Under the pieces are notes generated by a model. It saw only the letters and a list, made by a program, of their open reading frames with translations, searched no databases and had not been told where the DNA came from. DNA of 40,446 nucleotides, taken from the NCBI RefSeq assembly GCF_947366995.1, contig NZ_CANBCC010000035.1, positions 1 through 40,446 of the forward strand. Reading direction: 5' to 3'. The translations under genes were made by a program, and so were the position numbers. The DNA comes from an uncultured Aquabacterium sp. GTDB lineage: Bacteria > Pseudomonadota > Gammaproteobacteria > Burkholderiales > Burkholderiaceae_C. Below, piece after piece: positions 8,434 to 17,271 of the stretch; the first letter of the stretch is position 1; each line of letters starts with the position of its first letter.

Positions 8434-8880
8434 TCAGGCTTCCGCGCCATACGGGTCGGCAAAGCCGAGCGCCGCCATCACCTCGCGCTCGCGCGCTTCC
8501 ATGGCCTGAGCCTCGTCCTCTTCGATGTGGTCCCAGCCCTGCGCATGCAGCGCGCCGTGCACCAGCATGTGCGCGTAGTGCGCCTCCAGCGTCTTGCCCT
8601 GTTCCTCGGCCTCGCGCTCGATTACCGGGGCGCACAGGATGAGGTCGGCCATCACCACGGGCTCAACCGCGTAGTCGAAGGTCAGCACGTTGGTGGCGTA
8701 GTCCTTCTGGCGGTAGTCGCGGTTGAGCGCCTGCCCCTCGTCGGCATCCACGATGCGCACCGCCAGCTCGGCGTCGCCTTCCAGCGCGGCCTTGAGCCAG
8801 CGGGCCACCTTGTGGCGGGGGAGGAGGTCGCGGTGGCGCTTGTCGGCGAACTGCAGGCTCAGGCTCAGGGAAGGCTTCAT
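8434..8880 (-). CDS. ybeY: Endoribonuclease YbeY
   Basis: A 148-residue metal-dependent RNase that takes part in 16S rRNA 3'-end maturation and 70S ribosome quality control. The family zinc site H-x3-H-x5-H is present as [11 protein letters not shown] (His108, His112, His118), preceded by the conserved NVLTFDY block at about 64-70. Start ATG at 8878-8880 gives the usual length; the frame remains open upstream but the extra residues do not resemble the family. It lies 58 bases downstream of the phoH/ybeZ gene, the standard pairing. In Escherichia coli the next genes are ybeX and lnt; here the following gene is instead the PAS-GGDEF cyclase. Confidence 0.95.
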   Translation of the reverse strand: MKPSLSLSLQFADKRHRDLLPRHKVARWLKAALEGDAELAVRIVDADEGQALNRDYRQKDYATNVLTFDYAVEPVVMADLILCAPVIEREAEEQGKTLEAHYAHMLVHGALHAQGWDHIEEDEAQAMEAREREVMAALGFADPYGAEA

Positions 8881-8938
8881 GCGAGAAAGGGCAACAACCG
8901 GGAAAGGAAAGGCAGTGGCGTGCTGAAGGGCGGCCGGC

Positions 8939-9985
8939 TCAGGCGGATGGCGTGTCGGTCGGGCGGGCGGCGGTGGGGGGCGCGGCCGGCTCGCTCGCCT
9001 GCGCCGCCTCGTAGGCCTCGACGATGCGCGCCACCAGCGGGTGGCGCACCACATCGGCCGCCGTGAAGCGCGTGAACGACACGCCGCGCACCCGCTTGAG
9101 GATGCGCTCGGCCTCGATCAGGCCGCTCTTGGCGCCGCGTGGCAGGTCGATCTGGCTGACGTCACCTGTCACCACCGCGCGCGAGCCGAAGCCGATGCGG
9201 GTGAGGAACATCTTCATCTGCTCGGGCGTGGTGTTCTGGGCCTCATCGAGGATGATGAAGGCGTGGTTCAGTGTGCGGCCGCGCATGAAGGCCAGCGGCG
9301 CGATCTCGATCAGGCCCTTCTCGAAGGCCTTGCCGACGCGGTCAAAGCCCATCAGGTCGTACAGCGCGTCGTACAGCGGGCGCAGATAGGGGTCGACCTT
9401 CTGGGTCAGGTCGCCCGGCAGGAAGCCGAGCCGTTCGCCGGCCTCGACCGCCGGGCGCGTCAGGATGATGCGTTGCACGGCGCTGCGCTCAAGCGCATCC
9501 ACCGCGCAGGCGACGGCCAGAAAGGTCTTGCCCGTGCCGGCCGGCCCGATGCCGAAGCTCAGGTCGTGCGACAGGATGCTGCGCAGGTAGCCCACCTGAT
9601 TGGGCGTGCGACCATGCAGGTCGGCGCGGCGCGTGTGCAGCACGGGGCCCTCGGCCGACTCGTCGGGCAGCGGTGTCACCTCGTCTGTCGGGGTATCGCC
9701 CTTGCGGGGGGCACGGGCACGCTGAAGCTGTGAGAGGCTCGAGGTGATGGCGAGCTGAACCAACTCGGCACCCAGCGGCCGGTCGGCGCGGGCGTAGAGC
9801 GCGTCCAGCAGTTCGGCCACGATCTTGGGCGCACCCCGGGCCCCTTCGATGCGGAACTGCTCGGCACGGCGGTTCACCGTCACGCCGAAGGCGGCCTCGA
9901 TGCTGCGCAGGTGTTCGTCCAGCGGACCGCACAGGTGGGCCAGTCGGGCGTTGTCCGGAGGAGAAAAGCTGTGTCGCAGGAGCAT
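8939..9985 (-). CDS. ybeZ: PhoH-like ATPase (YbeZ)
   Basis: A 348-residue cytoplasmic P-loop ATPase of the PhoH family, the functional partner of YbeY in RNA metabolism. An N-terminal KH-like segment (about 20-90) precedes the ATPase core with Walker A GPAGTGKT at 147-154, the [19 protein letters not shown] block at about 173-192, and Walker [11 protein letters not shown] from 243. The C-terminal 20 residues are Ala/Pro/Thr-rich and probably disordered. The start is the ATG at 9983-9985; no good ribosome binding site is visible before it. The gene is divergent from the sensor kinase with a 134-base shared intergenic region. In many genomes miaB precedes ybeZ; that is not the case here. Confidence 0.95.
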   Translation of the reverse strand: MLLRHSFSPPDNARLAHLCGPLDEHLRSIEAAFGVTVNRRAEQFRIEGARGAPKIVAELLDALYARADRPLGAELVQLAITSSLSQLQRARAPRKGDTPTDEVTPLPDESAEGPVLHTRRADLHGRTPNQVGYLRSILSHDLSFGIGPAGTGKTFLAVACAVDALERSAVQRIILTRPAVEAGERLGFLPGDLTQKVDPYLRPLYDALYDLMGFDRVGKAFEKGLIEIAPLAFMRGRTLNHAFIILDEAQNTTPEQMKMFLTRIGFGSRAVVTGDVSQIDLPRGAKSGLIEAERILKRVRGVSFTRFTAADVVRHPLVARIVEAYEAAQASEPAAPPTAARPTDTPSA

Positions 9986-10119
9986 GGAGGCGCTGGATTC
10001 CGAAGAAAGGCGGCAAATTGTCGCCTGCCGGGTGGTTTCAGGTGTGACTTATCTTGCGAAAATCAGCCCTTGTGCCGCTTCTGTCTGGAAGTGGCGGGGC
10101 TTTGGAGTTGTCCTTGAGC

Positions 10120-12225
10120 ATGTTGCATCGTTGGTGGCAGTCCTGGGCCCAGGGCCGGAAGGCCGGGTTGACCGAGTCGGCTGTCTCTGTTGAAGAGGGG
10201 GCGTCCCCCACCGTGTCCACGCTGTCATGGCGCCGACTCGCCTGGCTGGGCGTGCTCGGCCTGATGCTCGCCACGGTGGCAGCTTACGCCATGCTGGCCC
10301 TCAACCGCGAGGCTGTCCGAATCAGCCACCCTGGCGTCGTGTCGGCCAAGGACGGCGTGCGCAGCCTGGACGAGGCCTGGTCCGTCGCAAGCGATGCGCC
10401 CCAGTTCCCGGCGCTGGCGCCCGGCCGCATGCAGGCGCTCCCGGACGAGTGGGCTGCCAGCCGGCCCGGCTATCAGGGCGGCGTCTGGTACCGCTTCCGC
10501 TTCGATCAGGTGCCGTCCGGCGCTGACCCGCTGCAGGCGGTCTACATCGAGCGGGCTTGCTCCAACGTCGAGGTGCACCTCAATGGCGAGCTGGTCTGGC
10601 GCGGCGGCCGCATGACCGACCCCTACACCCGCAACTGCTACCGCACCCACCTGGTGCCGCTGCCCGTGAGCCTGCTCAAGCCGACCGAGAACGCGCTGGA
10701 CATCAAGGTGGTGGGCTACCCGGTCGAGCGGGTGACGGCCCGCCAGCGCGCCGGTGGCCTGGCGGCCGTGCGGGTGGGCCCGCTGCAGGAAATCCGCCAG
10801 CTGGCCGATCAGCAGACCTTCTGGACCAGCACCATCGCGCAGGTGCTGGGCGGGCTGCTCGCCGTACTGGGCCTGTTTGCGCTGGGCCTGGCCTGGGTGC
10901 GCAAGCTGGGCTACCTGGTGCATTTCGGCTTGCTGACGCTGGGCTGGGCGCTGATGACCGGTCGGCTTTTTCCGCTGGACGTGCCCATGCCGAACGCCGC
11001 GCAGGAGGTGCTGATCGCGATGATGTTCGCGCCGATGGCGGCCTTTGCCGTCAAGTTTCTGCTCGGCTATGCCGGGCACGGCGTGCGCTCGGGCTCGCCG
11101 CAGCAGGGCGGCCGCGTCAACGCGGTGCTGTGGGCCCAGTGCGTGCTCATGCCGGCCAGCCTGCTGCTGCTGGGGGTGGACCACCTCTTCCTGGGCGCGC
11201 GGCTCTGGTATGTCGTGTTCTCGCTCGAGATCTTTGCCGCCATCGCCTACTTCCTGTGGGAGGCGGGCAAGGGCCGCCGCGCCGAGTTCTGGCTGATGTG
11301 CGTGGCGCTGGGTGTGGTGGCGGCGGTGCTGGGCATCGAGCTGTCCTACCAGGCCGGGCTGTTGCGGCTGTGGGGCATCCATGTCACCCACTTCGTGATG
11401 CCGCTGCTGTACGGGGCGGTGGCCGTGCGCCTGATCCAGGTGTATGCCCGTGCGCTGCAGACGGCAGAGGGCGCCCGCCAGCAGCTGGAGCGCCGCGTGC
11501 ACGAGATCAGCGTCGAGATCGAGCGCAACTTCAACCAGATCGCCGAGCTGCGGGTCGAGCAGATTGCCGAGAAGGAGCGCAAGCGCATTGCCTCCGACCT
11601 GCACGACGACCTGGGCGCCAAGCTGCTGACCATCGTCCACACCTCGGACAACGACCGCATCTCCACGCTGGCGCGCGAGGCGCTGGAAGAAATGCGCCTG
11701 TCGGTGCGCGGCCTGACGGGGCGGCCCATGGTGCTGTCCGACGCACTGGCCGACTGGCGTGCCGAGGTCGTCTCCCGGCTGGGGCAGGCCGGCATCGAAT
11801 GCGAATGGCGCAACCCCAACGAGATCGTCGAAGAGCCGCTGTCGTCGCGCACCTACGTGCAGACCACCCGCATCCTGCGCGAGGCCGTGAGTAACGTGAT
11901 CAAGCACAGTGCCGCCTCGCACGTGGTGATTGCCGCCGACGTGCAGCTCGAACGCCGCGAGTTCCTGCTGGTGATCCAGGACAATGGCAAGGGCATCCCG
12001 CTGGAGCTCGACGGCCGACTGGACCGTGGCCACGGCATGACCAGCATGAAGCACCGCGCCAAGCAGCTCAGCGGGCAGTGCCTGGTGGAGTCCGGGCCGG
12101 GCTTCGGGACGGTGATCCGTCTCACCTTGCCGCTGGAAATGGCCACACTGCAACAAGTTCGCGCCGCCGGCATGTCGATGCCGGGCAGCGCTGCTAGCAT
12201 GCGTAGCAATGCGCCTCCGCATTGA
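10120..12225 (+). CDS. Membrane sensor histidine kinase (HisKA_3/NarL-type) with extracytoplasmic and multi-pass sensor
   Basis: A 701-residue inner-membrane kinase. Residues about 39-61 are a first membrane helix. Residues 75-230 look like an extracytoplasmic beta-sandwich ([28 protein letters not shown]), and about 243-440 hold a block of some seven hydrophobic helices, an arrangement similar to 7TM 'diverse intracellular signalling' receptors. A helical linker leads to the dimerisation motif [14 protein letters not shown] with phospho-acceptor His495, then a HATPase with [10 protein letters not shown] (N box), DNGKGIP and [11 protein letters not shown]. The last 30 residues are a low-complexity tail. 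ATG at 10120 is chosen, with GGAG at 10104-10107; a TTG at 10054 is possible. The cognate regulator follows 33 bases later. The signal is unknown. Confidence 0.9.
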   Translation: MLHRWWQSWAQGRKAGLTESAVSVEEGASPTVSTLSWRRLAWLGVLGLMLATVAAYAMLALNREAVRISHPGVVSAKDGVRSLDEAWSVASDAPQFPALAPGRMQALPDEWAASRPGYQGGVWYRFRFDQVPSGADPLQAVYIERACSNVEVHLNGELVWRGGRMTDPYTRNCYRTHLVPLPVSLLKPTENALDIKVVGYPVERVTARQRAGGLAAVRVGPLQEIRQLADQQTFWTSTIAQVLGGLLAVLGLFALGLAWVRKLGYLVHFGLLTLGWALMTGRLFPLDVPMPNAAQEVLIAMMFAPMAAFAVKFLLGYAGHGVRSGSPQQGGRVNAVLWAQCVLMPASLLLLGVDHLFLGARLWYVVFSLEIFAAIAYFLWEAGKGRRAEFWLMCVALGVVAAVLGIELSYQAGLLRLWGIHVTHFVMPLLYGAVAVRLIQVYARALQTAEGARQQLERRVHEISVEIERNFNQIAELRVEQIAEKERKRIASDLHDDLGAKLLTIVHTSDNDRISTLAREALEEMRLSVRGLTGRPMVLSDALADWRAEVVSRLGQAGIECEWRNPNEIVEEPLSSRTYVQTTRILREAVSNVIKHSAASHVVIAADVQLERREFLLVIQDNGKGIPLELDGRLDRGHGMTSMKHRAKQLSGQCLVESGPGFGTVIRLTLPLEMATLQQVRAAGMSMPGSAASMRSNAPPH
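12207..12224 (+). repeat. Hairpin spanning the kinase stop codon
   Basis: CAATGCG (12207-12213) and CGCATTG (12218-12224) pair perfectly around a 4-base loop, and the kinase TGA (12223-12225) lies inside the 3' arm. Immediately upstream, TGCTA and TAGCA form a second, overlapping inverted repeat that could compete. It may tune translation of the following regulator; it has no T-tract and is not a terminator. Confidence 0.4.
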
Positions 12226-12258
12226 GCGCCCCAACCGATCGACGTGAGGACCCCCGTC

Positions 12259-12921
12259 ATGAAGCAAATCCTTCTCCTGGAAGACCTGCCGGAGATCCGA
12301 GCCTGGCTCAAGACCCTGGCACTCCAGGTTTTCCCTGGCGCGCAGATCAACGAAAGCGCCCGCATTCACGACGCGCTGGAGCTGGTCAATGCCGTGCGCT
12401 TCGACGTTGCCATGATCGACCTCGGCCTGCCGGACGGCTCGGGCGTGGAGGTGGTGCAGGCCCTGCGCGAGAAGCAGCCGGATGCCCAGTCTGTGGTGGT
12501 CACCATCCATGATGATGATGACCATCTGTTTCCGGCCCTGCAGGCCGGCGCCTTCGGCTACTTGCTGAAGGAGCAGTCGCGTGAGCAACTGTCGGAGCAG
12601 CTGCACCGCATCAGCCAGGGCGAGCCGCCGCTGTCGCCGTCGATTGCGCGCCGCGTGATCCAGTACTTCACGGCCCAGGCCCGCCTGCAGCCGGCCCACC
12701 CGATCGACACCGTGACGCCGCACGTGCAGCTCACCGAGCGCGAGAACGAGGTGCTGCTGCGGGTCGCCAAGGGCTTCACGCTGCCCGAAATCGGCCAGCA
12801 ACTGAACCTGTCGCGCCACACGATCGCCGACTACGTCAAGCAGATCTACCGCAAGCTCAACGTGTCGTCGCGGGCCGAGGCCGCGCTGGAAGCGCAGCGC
12901 CTGGGCCTGTTCCGACGCTGA
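12259..12921 (+). CDS. LuxR/NarL-family response regulator
   Basis: A 220-residue two-component response regulator. The receiver domain (1-120) carries the phospho-acceptor Asp54 in MIDLGLPDGSG, acidic residues near the N-terminus (LLLEDLPE) and the conserved Lys in GYLLKEQ. The C-terminal LuxR-type helix-turn-helix (about 155-215) reads LTERENEVLLRVAKG, then SRHTIADYVKQIYRKLNVSSR. The ATG at 12259 is preceded by GAGGA at 12246-12250 with ideal spacing and is preferred over an in-frame GTG at 12244. It is co-transcribed with the upstream kinase, its presumed phosphodonor, and a strong terminator follows. Target genes are unknown. Confidence 0.94.
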   Translation: MKQILLLEDLPEIRAWLKTLALQVFPGAQINESARIHDALELVNAVRFDVAMIDLGLPDGSGVEVVQALREKQPDAQSVVVTIHDDDDHLFPALQAGAFGYLLKEQSREQLSEQLHRISQGEPPLSPSIARRVIQYFTAQARLQPAHPIDTVTPHVQLTERENEVLLRVAKGFTLPEIGQQLNLSRHTIADYVKQIYRKLNVSSRAEAALEAQRLGLFRR

Positions 12922-12939
12922 AGCGGTCTCTTCTTCCTG

Positions 12940-12978
12940 GCGGCGCGGCCCCTGGCGGGCTCGCGCCGCTTTGTCTTT
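12940..12978 (+). terminator. Intrinsic terminator after the two-component operon
   Basis: GCGGCGCG (12940-12947) pairs with CGCGCCGC (12962-12969). The stem can extend inward through GCCC/GGGC with one bulged T, giving about 12 bp, and is followed by TTTGTCTTT (12970-12978). It has all the elements of a Rho-independent terminator on the plus strand and separates the two-component genes from ruvA. Confidence 0.82.
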
Positions 12979-13020
12979 GAAGCCGGCGTCCGGGCCGGTC
13001 CGAACTGAACCCTGCTGCCC

Positions 13021-13596
13021 ATGATTGCCCGCCTCGTTGGTGAACTCGCCGGCAAGTCCCCGCCCTACGTCCTCGTCGACGTGCACGGCGTGGGCTACGA
13101 AGTGCAGGTGCCGATGAGCACCTTCTACAACCTGCCCGAGCTGGGCGCCAAGGTGACGTTGCTGACGCAGTTCATCGTGCGTGAGGACGCGCAGCTGCTG
13201 TTCGGCTTCCTCACGGCCGGCGAGCGCGAGTCGTTTCGCGAGCTCATCAAGATCAGCGGCGTCGGCCCGCGCATCGCGCTGGCGCTGCTGTCTGGGCTGA
13301 GTACCGAAGAGCTGGCCAGCGCCGTGGCGGCACAGGAGGCCGGCCGGCTGGTGAAGGTGCCGGGCATCGGCAAGAAGACCGCCGAGCGCCTGCTGCTGGA
13401 GCTCAAGGGCAAGCTGGCGCCGGCCCTGACGGCACCCGACTGGACCGCGGGCAGCGACGCGCAGGGGGACATCCAGCAGGCGCTGATCGCGCTGGGCTAC
13501 TCGGACAAGGAAGCCCAGGCGGCCCTCAAGCAGCTGCCGGCCGATGTGTCGGTGAGCGACGGCATCAAGCTGGCACTGAAGTCGCTGGCGCGTTGA
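13021..13596 (+). CDS. ruvA: Holliday junction helicase subunit RuvA
   Basis: A 191-residue DNA-binding subunit that binds four-way junctions as a tetramer and recruits the RuvB motor for branch migration. The three domains are visible: an OB fold (1-63, opening MIARLVGEL, with GVGYEV), a double helix-hairpin-helix region (about 64-140, containing [15 protein letters not shown] and [16 protein letters not shown]), and the RuvB-contacting C-terminal domain (about 145-191, [16 protein letters not shown]). Length is normal. No convincing Shine-Dalgarno precedes the ATG at 13021. RuvB, often adjacent, is not in the window; the next gene is an M14 peptidase 13 bases downstream. Confidence 0.96.
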   Translation: MIARLVGELAGKSPPYVLVDVHGVGYEVQVPMSTFYNLPELGAKVTLLTQFIVREDAQLLFGFLTAGERESFRELIKISGVGPRIALALLSGLSTEELASAVAAQEAGRLVKVPGIGKKTAERLLLELKGKLAPALTAPDWTAGSDAQGDIQQALIALGYSDKEAQAALKQLPADVSVSDGIKLALKSLAR

Positions 13597-13609
13597 GGTA
13601 GGGGGGGCC

Positions 13610-14479
13610 GTGCCGGTTTGCGGCATGATCTCGGCCATGATGGTGTCGAGATCCTGGATGAGCCTGGCGGGTGCCGCCCTGCTGGTGGCCGGTGTGCTGG
13701 CGGCCCCGGCTGCGGCCGCGCCCCTGACCGCGCGCAACTTCTGCAACATGGCCGTCAAGCGCTTGCCCAGCGTGAGCCTGGCGCTCTGTCAGGAGGCCGA
13801 ACTGGCGCCGGGGCCGGGGCGTTCGGTGCAGGGCAGTGCGCTGCTCCAGCGCGACGTCGTGTCGCCGAATGCCCGGCTGCGTGTGCTCGTGATTGGTGGC
13901 ATCCACGGTGACGAGCCCTCGTCGACCTCGCTGGTGCTGCACTGGATCCGCTCGGCGGTCGAGACGCCGTCGAACATCCACTGGCGCTTCGTGCCGCTGG
14001 TCAACCCCGACGGCATGCTGAAAGCCGCCCCGACGCGCACCAACGCGAACGGTGTGGATCTGAACCGCAATTTCCCCACCCCCGGCTGGGACAAGGAAGC
14101 GACGCACTACTGGCACAAGCGCACGGGCAAAGACCCCCGCCGCTTTCCGGGCCGCACCCCGCTGTCCGAGCCGGAAAGCCGCTGGGTGCACGACGAGATG
14201 GCGCGCTGGAAGCCGGACCTGATCGTGTCCGTGCATGCGCCGTATGGTGTGCTGGATTTCGACGGGCCCACCGTGCCGCCCAAGCGCCTGGGGCGGCTGT
14301 ACCTGGATCAGGTCGGCATCTTCCCGGGCAGCCTGGGCAACTACGGCGGCGTGCACAAGAAGGTGCCGGTGGTGACCATCGAGCTGCCCAGCGCGCTGCG
14401 CACCCCGCAGGACGCGGAGGTGCGGCAGATGTGGCTGGACTTGCTGCGCTGGACGGCCGAGCGGCTGGGTGCCGATTGA
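13610..14479 (+). CDS. Secreted M14-family zinc carboxypeptidase/amidase-like protein
   Basis: About 289 residues with an N-terminal signal peptide (hydrophobic stretch roughly 18-36, ending in an Ala-rich cleavage region), so it should act in the periplasm. The M14 zinc site is complete: His99 and Glu102 in GGIHGDEP and His209 in SVHAPYG. The substrate-binding NPDG, the GVDLNRNFP block (Asn152-Arg153) and the catalytic Glu258 in VTIELP are also present. The pattern resembles murein peptide amidase A (MpaA), which cleaves peptidoglycan peptides, but that protein is cytoplasmic; substrate here is unproven. The start is uncertain: GTG at 13610 has a purine-rich site (GGTAGGGGGG) just upstream, while ATG at 13625 or 13637 would give a shorter signal peptide. 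It probably shares a transcript with ruvA. Confidence 0.82.
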   Translation: MPVCGMISAMMVSRSWMSLAGAALLVAGVLAAPAAAAPLTARNFCNMAVKRLPSVSLALCQEAELAPGPGRSVQGSALLQRDVVSPNARLRVLVIGGIHGDEPSSTSLVLHWIRSAVETPSNIHWRFVPLVNPDGMLKAAPTRTNANGVDLNRNFPTPGWDKEATHYWHKRTGKDPRRFPGRTPLSEPESRWVHDEMARWKPDLIVSVHAPYGVLDFDGPTVPPKRLGRLYLDQVGIFPGSLGNYGGVHKKVPVVTIELPSALRTPQDAEVRQMWLDLLRWTAERLGAD

Positions 14480-14500
14480 GCCCTCGAGCGCCCTGGTGGC

Positions 14501-15772
14501 TCAGGGGTAAAGACCCCGCTCCTGTCGGGCGCTGAGGATGCGCTCGCAGGCCACCGCGAAGGCCGCGGTGCGCAGCGGGATGCGGTGCAGGTCGGCGCGG
14601 TCCCAGATGGTGGCCAGCGCGTCGCCGACGATCTTGTCGAGGCGGGCGTTGATTTCGTCTTCCGTCCAGAAGAAGCTCGAGAAGTCCTGCACCCACTCGA
14701 AGTAGGACACCGTCACGCCGCCGGCGTTGCAGATCACGTCGGGCACGACCAGCACATTGCGCTCGCGCAGCACGTCGTCGGCCGCCGGCACCGTGGGGCC
14801 GTTGGCGCCTTCGAGCACCAGGCGGGCATGCAGGCGGTTCGCGCGCTCGGCGGTGATCTGGCCTTCCAGCGCAGCGGGGATCAGGATGTCGCAGGGCACG
14901 TCCCAGAACTGCTCGGCGGGCAGCGGCTCGGCGCCGTGCCAGCCGGCCACGCCGCCGGTGTGGCGCACGTGGGCCTGCAGTGCGCCCACGTCCAGCCCAC
15001 CCGGTGCGTACACCGTGCCGCTGTGGTCCTGCACCGCCACGACGCGCGCGCCGGCCTGGGCAAACAGCTCGGCGGCCACGCTGCCGACGTTGCCGAAGCC
15101 CTGCACGGCGATGCGCGCGCCTTCGAGCGGCAGGCCCAGCCGTCGGGCGGCCTCACGCCCGGTGACGAACACGCCACGGCCCGTGGCCTTCACGCGGCCC
15201 AGCGAGCCACCCAGGTCCAGCGGCTTGCCGGTCACCACGCCGGTCGACGTGGCGCCGACGTTCACCGAGTAGGTGTCCATCATCCACGCCATGACCTGGC
15301 TGTTGGTGTTCACGTCGGGCGCCGGGATGTCCTGCTGCGGGCCGATGATGATGCCGATCTCGCTGGTGTAGCGGCGGGTGACGCGCTCGAGCTCCTTGCG
15401 GGTCAGCGAGCGCGGATCGACGCGGATGCCGCCCTTGGCGCCGCCATACGGCAGGTTGACGGCGGCGTTCTTCACCGTCATCCAGGCCGACAGCGCCATC
15501 ACCTCTTCCAGGGTGACGTCGGGGTGGTAGCGCACGCCGCCCTTGCCGGGGCCACGGCTGAGGTTGTGCTGCACGCGGTAGCCCTCGAAGTGGCGCACCG
15601 TGCCGTCGTCCATCTCGATGGGCACGTCGACGATCAGCGCGCGCTTCGGGCGCTTGAGGGTCTCGGCCCAGCGCGACAGCGAGCCGAGGTAGGGCAGCAC
15701 GCGGTCCACCTGAGCCAGGTAGGTGCCCCAGGCGCTTTCCGGCCCGGGGTTGACGTAGGAGAGGTCGCTCAT
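14501..15772 (-). CDS. gdhA: Glu/Leu/Phe/Val-type glutamate dehydrogenase
   Basis: A 423-residue dehydrogenase that interconverts glutamate with 2-oxoglutarate and ammonia. The substrate-binding segment GPGKGGVR (74-81), the catalytic Lys113 in LPYGGAKGG, the [10 protein letters not shown] block and the nucleotide-binding GFGNVGS motif (about 226-232) are all present, and the length fits the short hexameric class. Cofactor preference cannot be read with certainty. It starts 10 bases after gabD and is the third gene of a gabT-gabD-gdhA operon. That context argues for a catabolic role: oxidising the glutamate formed by GabT and returning 2-oxoglutarate to it. It converges on the M14 peptidase gene. 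Confidence 0.93.
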   Translation of the reverse strand: MSDLSYVNPGPESAWGTYLAQVDRVLPYLGSLSRWAETLKRPKRALIVDVPIEMDDGTVRHFEGYRVQHNLSRGPGKGGVRYHPDVTLEEVMALSAWMTVKNAAVNLPYGGAKGGIRVDPRSLTRKELERVTRRYTSEIGIIIGPQQDIPAPDVNTNSQVMAWMMDTYSVNVGATSTGVVTGKPLDLGGSLGRVKATGRGVFVTGREAARRLGLPLEGARIAVQGFGNVGSVAAELFAQAGARVVAVQDHSGTVYAPGGLDVGALQAHVRHTGGVAGWHGAEPLPAEQFWDVPCDILIPAALEGQITAERANRLHARLVLEGANGPTVPAADDVLRERNVLVVPDVICNAGGVTVSYFEWVQDFSSFFWTEDEINARLDKIVGDALATIWDRADLHRIPLRTAAFAVACERILSARQERGLYP

Positions 15773-15782
15773 GGTGTGATCC

Positions 15783-17237
15783 TCACAGGCCGGCCAGCGC
15801 CACGTACTTCGTCACCAGGTAGTCTTCGATGCCGTGGCGCGAGCCTTCGCGGCCCAGGCCCGATTGCTTCACGCCGCCGAAGGGCGCGACCTCGTTGGAA
15901 ATCATGCCGGTGTTGACCCCGACCATGCCGTACTCCAAGGCCTCGGCCACACGGAAGATGCGGCCGACGTCGCGGCTGAAGAAGTAGCTGGCCAGGCCGA
16001 ACTCGGTGTTGTTGGCCAGGGTGATCACTTCCTCATCGGTGTGGAAGCGGAAGACGGGGGCCAGCGGGCCGAAGGTCTCTTCGCGGGCCACCTTGGCGTC
16101 GGCCGGCACATCGGCCAGCACCGTGGGCTCGAAGAAGGTCTTGCCCAGGTCGGCACGGCGGCCGCCGGTCAGCACGCGGGCGCCGCGGGTCACGGCGTCG
16201 TCGATGTGGTCCTCGACCTTGGCCAGCGCGGCGCGGTCGATCAGCGGGCCCTGCGTCACGCCGGGCTCCAGGCCGTTGCCGACCTTCAGTCCCTGGACGG
16301 CCTCGACCAGCTTCGCGGTGAAGGCGTCATAGACCTTGTCGTGCACATACAGGCGGTTGGCGCACACGCAGGTCTGGCCGGCGTTGCGGAACTTCGAGGC
16401 CATGGCGCCCTGCACGGCGGCGTCGAGGTCGGCGTCGTCGAACACGATGAAGGGCGCGTTGCCACCGAGTTCCAGCGAGAGCTTCTTGATCGTCGGGGCC
16501 GATTGGGCATAGAGCAGGCGGCCCACTTCGGTCGAGCCGGTGAAGCTGAGCTTGCGCACCACCGGGCTGGTGGTGAGCGCGCCGCCGATGGCGCGCGGGT
16601 CGCCCGTCAGCACCTGCAGCACGCCACCGGGGATGCCGGCGCGTTCGGCCAGCACGGCCAGGGCCAGCGCCGACAGCGGGGTCGACTCGGCCGGCTTGAC
16701 GATGATGGGGCAACCGGCGGCCAGGGCCGGGGCCACCTTGCGGGTGATCATGGCCAGCGGGAAGTTCCACGGCGTGATCGCGGCGCACACGCCGATGGGC
16801 TCACGCAGCACGAGCAGGCGGCGGTCGGCCAGCGGGCTCGGGATGGTCTCGCCGTACAGGCGCTTGGCCTCTTCGGCAAACCACTCGATGAACGAGGCGG
16901 CATACGCCACTTCACCGCGGGCTTCGGCCAGGGGCTTGCCCTGCTCGACCGTCATCAGCACGGCGAGGTCTTCGGCATGCTGCTGGATCTGCTGCAGCCA
17001 GGCCTGCAGCAGCGCCGCGCGGGCCTTGGCCGTGAGCGCACGCCAGGCGGGCCAGGCGGCGTTGGCCGCGTCGATGGCACGTTCGGTTTCGGCGGCGCCC
17101 ATGCGGGGCACCACGCCGACGTGCTCGCCGGTGGCCGGGTTGTCCACGGGGAAGGTCTCGCCGTTGTCGGCGGCCGCCCACTGGCCGTTCAGCCAGGCGC
17201 GGTCGCGCAGCAGGCTCGGGTCTTTCAGGAAGCTCAT
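15783..17237 (-). CDS. gabD: Succinate-semialdehyde dehydrogenase GabD
   Basis: A 484-residue aldehyde dehydrogenase that oxidises succinate semialdehyde to succinate with NAD(P)+, feeding the tricarboxylic acid cycle. The family core is intact: TPWNFP (155-160), the nucleotide-binding FTGSTEVG (232-239), the general base Glu256 in LELGGNAP and catalytic Cys290 in [12 protein letters not shown]; the second Cys two residues later is typical of GabD. Length and the [20 protein letters not shown] opening match the GabD branch rather than generic ALDH, and its place between gabT and gdhA supports the call. The start ATG at 17235-17237 lies 34 bases after gabT. Confidence 0.95.
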   Translation of the reverse strand: MSFLKDPSLLRDRAWLNGQWAAADNGETFPVDNPATGEHVGVVPRMGAAETERAIDAANAAWPAWRALTAKARAALLQAWLQQIQQHAEDLAVLMTVEQGKPLAEARGEVAYAASFIEWFAEEAKRLYGETIPSPLADRRLLVLREPIGVCAAITPWNFPLAMITRKVAPALAAGCPIIVKPAESTPLSALALAVLAERAGIPGGVLQVLTGDPRAIGGALTTSPVVRKLSFTGSTEVGRLLYAQSAPTIKKLSLELGGNAPFIVFDDADLDAAVQGAMASKFRNAGQTCVCANRLYVHDKVYDAFTAKLVEAVQGLKVGNGLEPGVTQGPLIDRAALAKVEDHIDDAVTRGARVLTGGRRADLGKTFFEPTVLADVPADAKVAREETFGPLAPVFRFHTDEEVITLANNTEFGLASYFFSRDVGRIFRVAEALEYGMVGVNTGMISNEVAPFGGVKQSGLGREGSRHGIEDYLVTKYVALAGL

Positions 17238-17271
17238 GCGGTGATCCTGTGTGTGCGTGGCGTAGGTGCGA

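Noticed and set aside
10225..13758. A 1,177-codon minus-strand open frame
   Set aside because: It lies opposite the sensor kinase, response regulator and ruvA, has low-complexity His/Gln/Arg-rich composition and no domain. It is a shadow caused by high GC at third codon positions.
14480..14500. Terminator between the M14 peptidase and gdhA
   Set aside because: The 21-base gap contains only a 4-5 bp imperfect stem and no T-tract, too weak to call.
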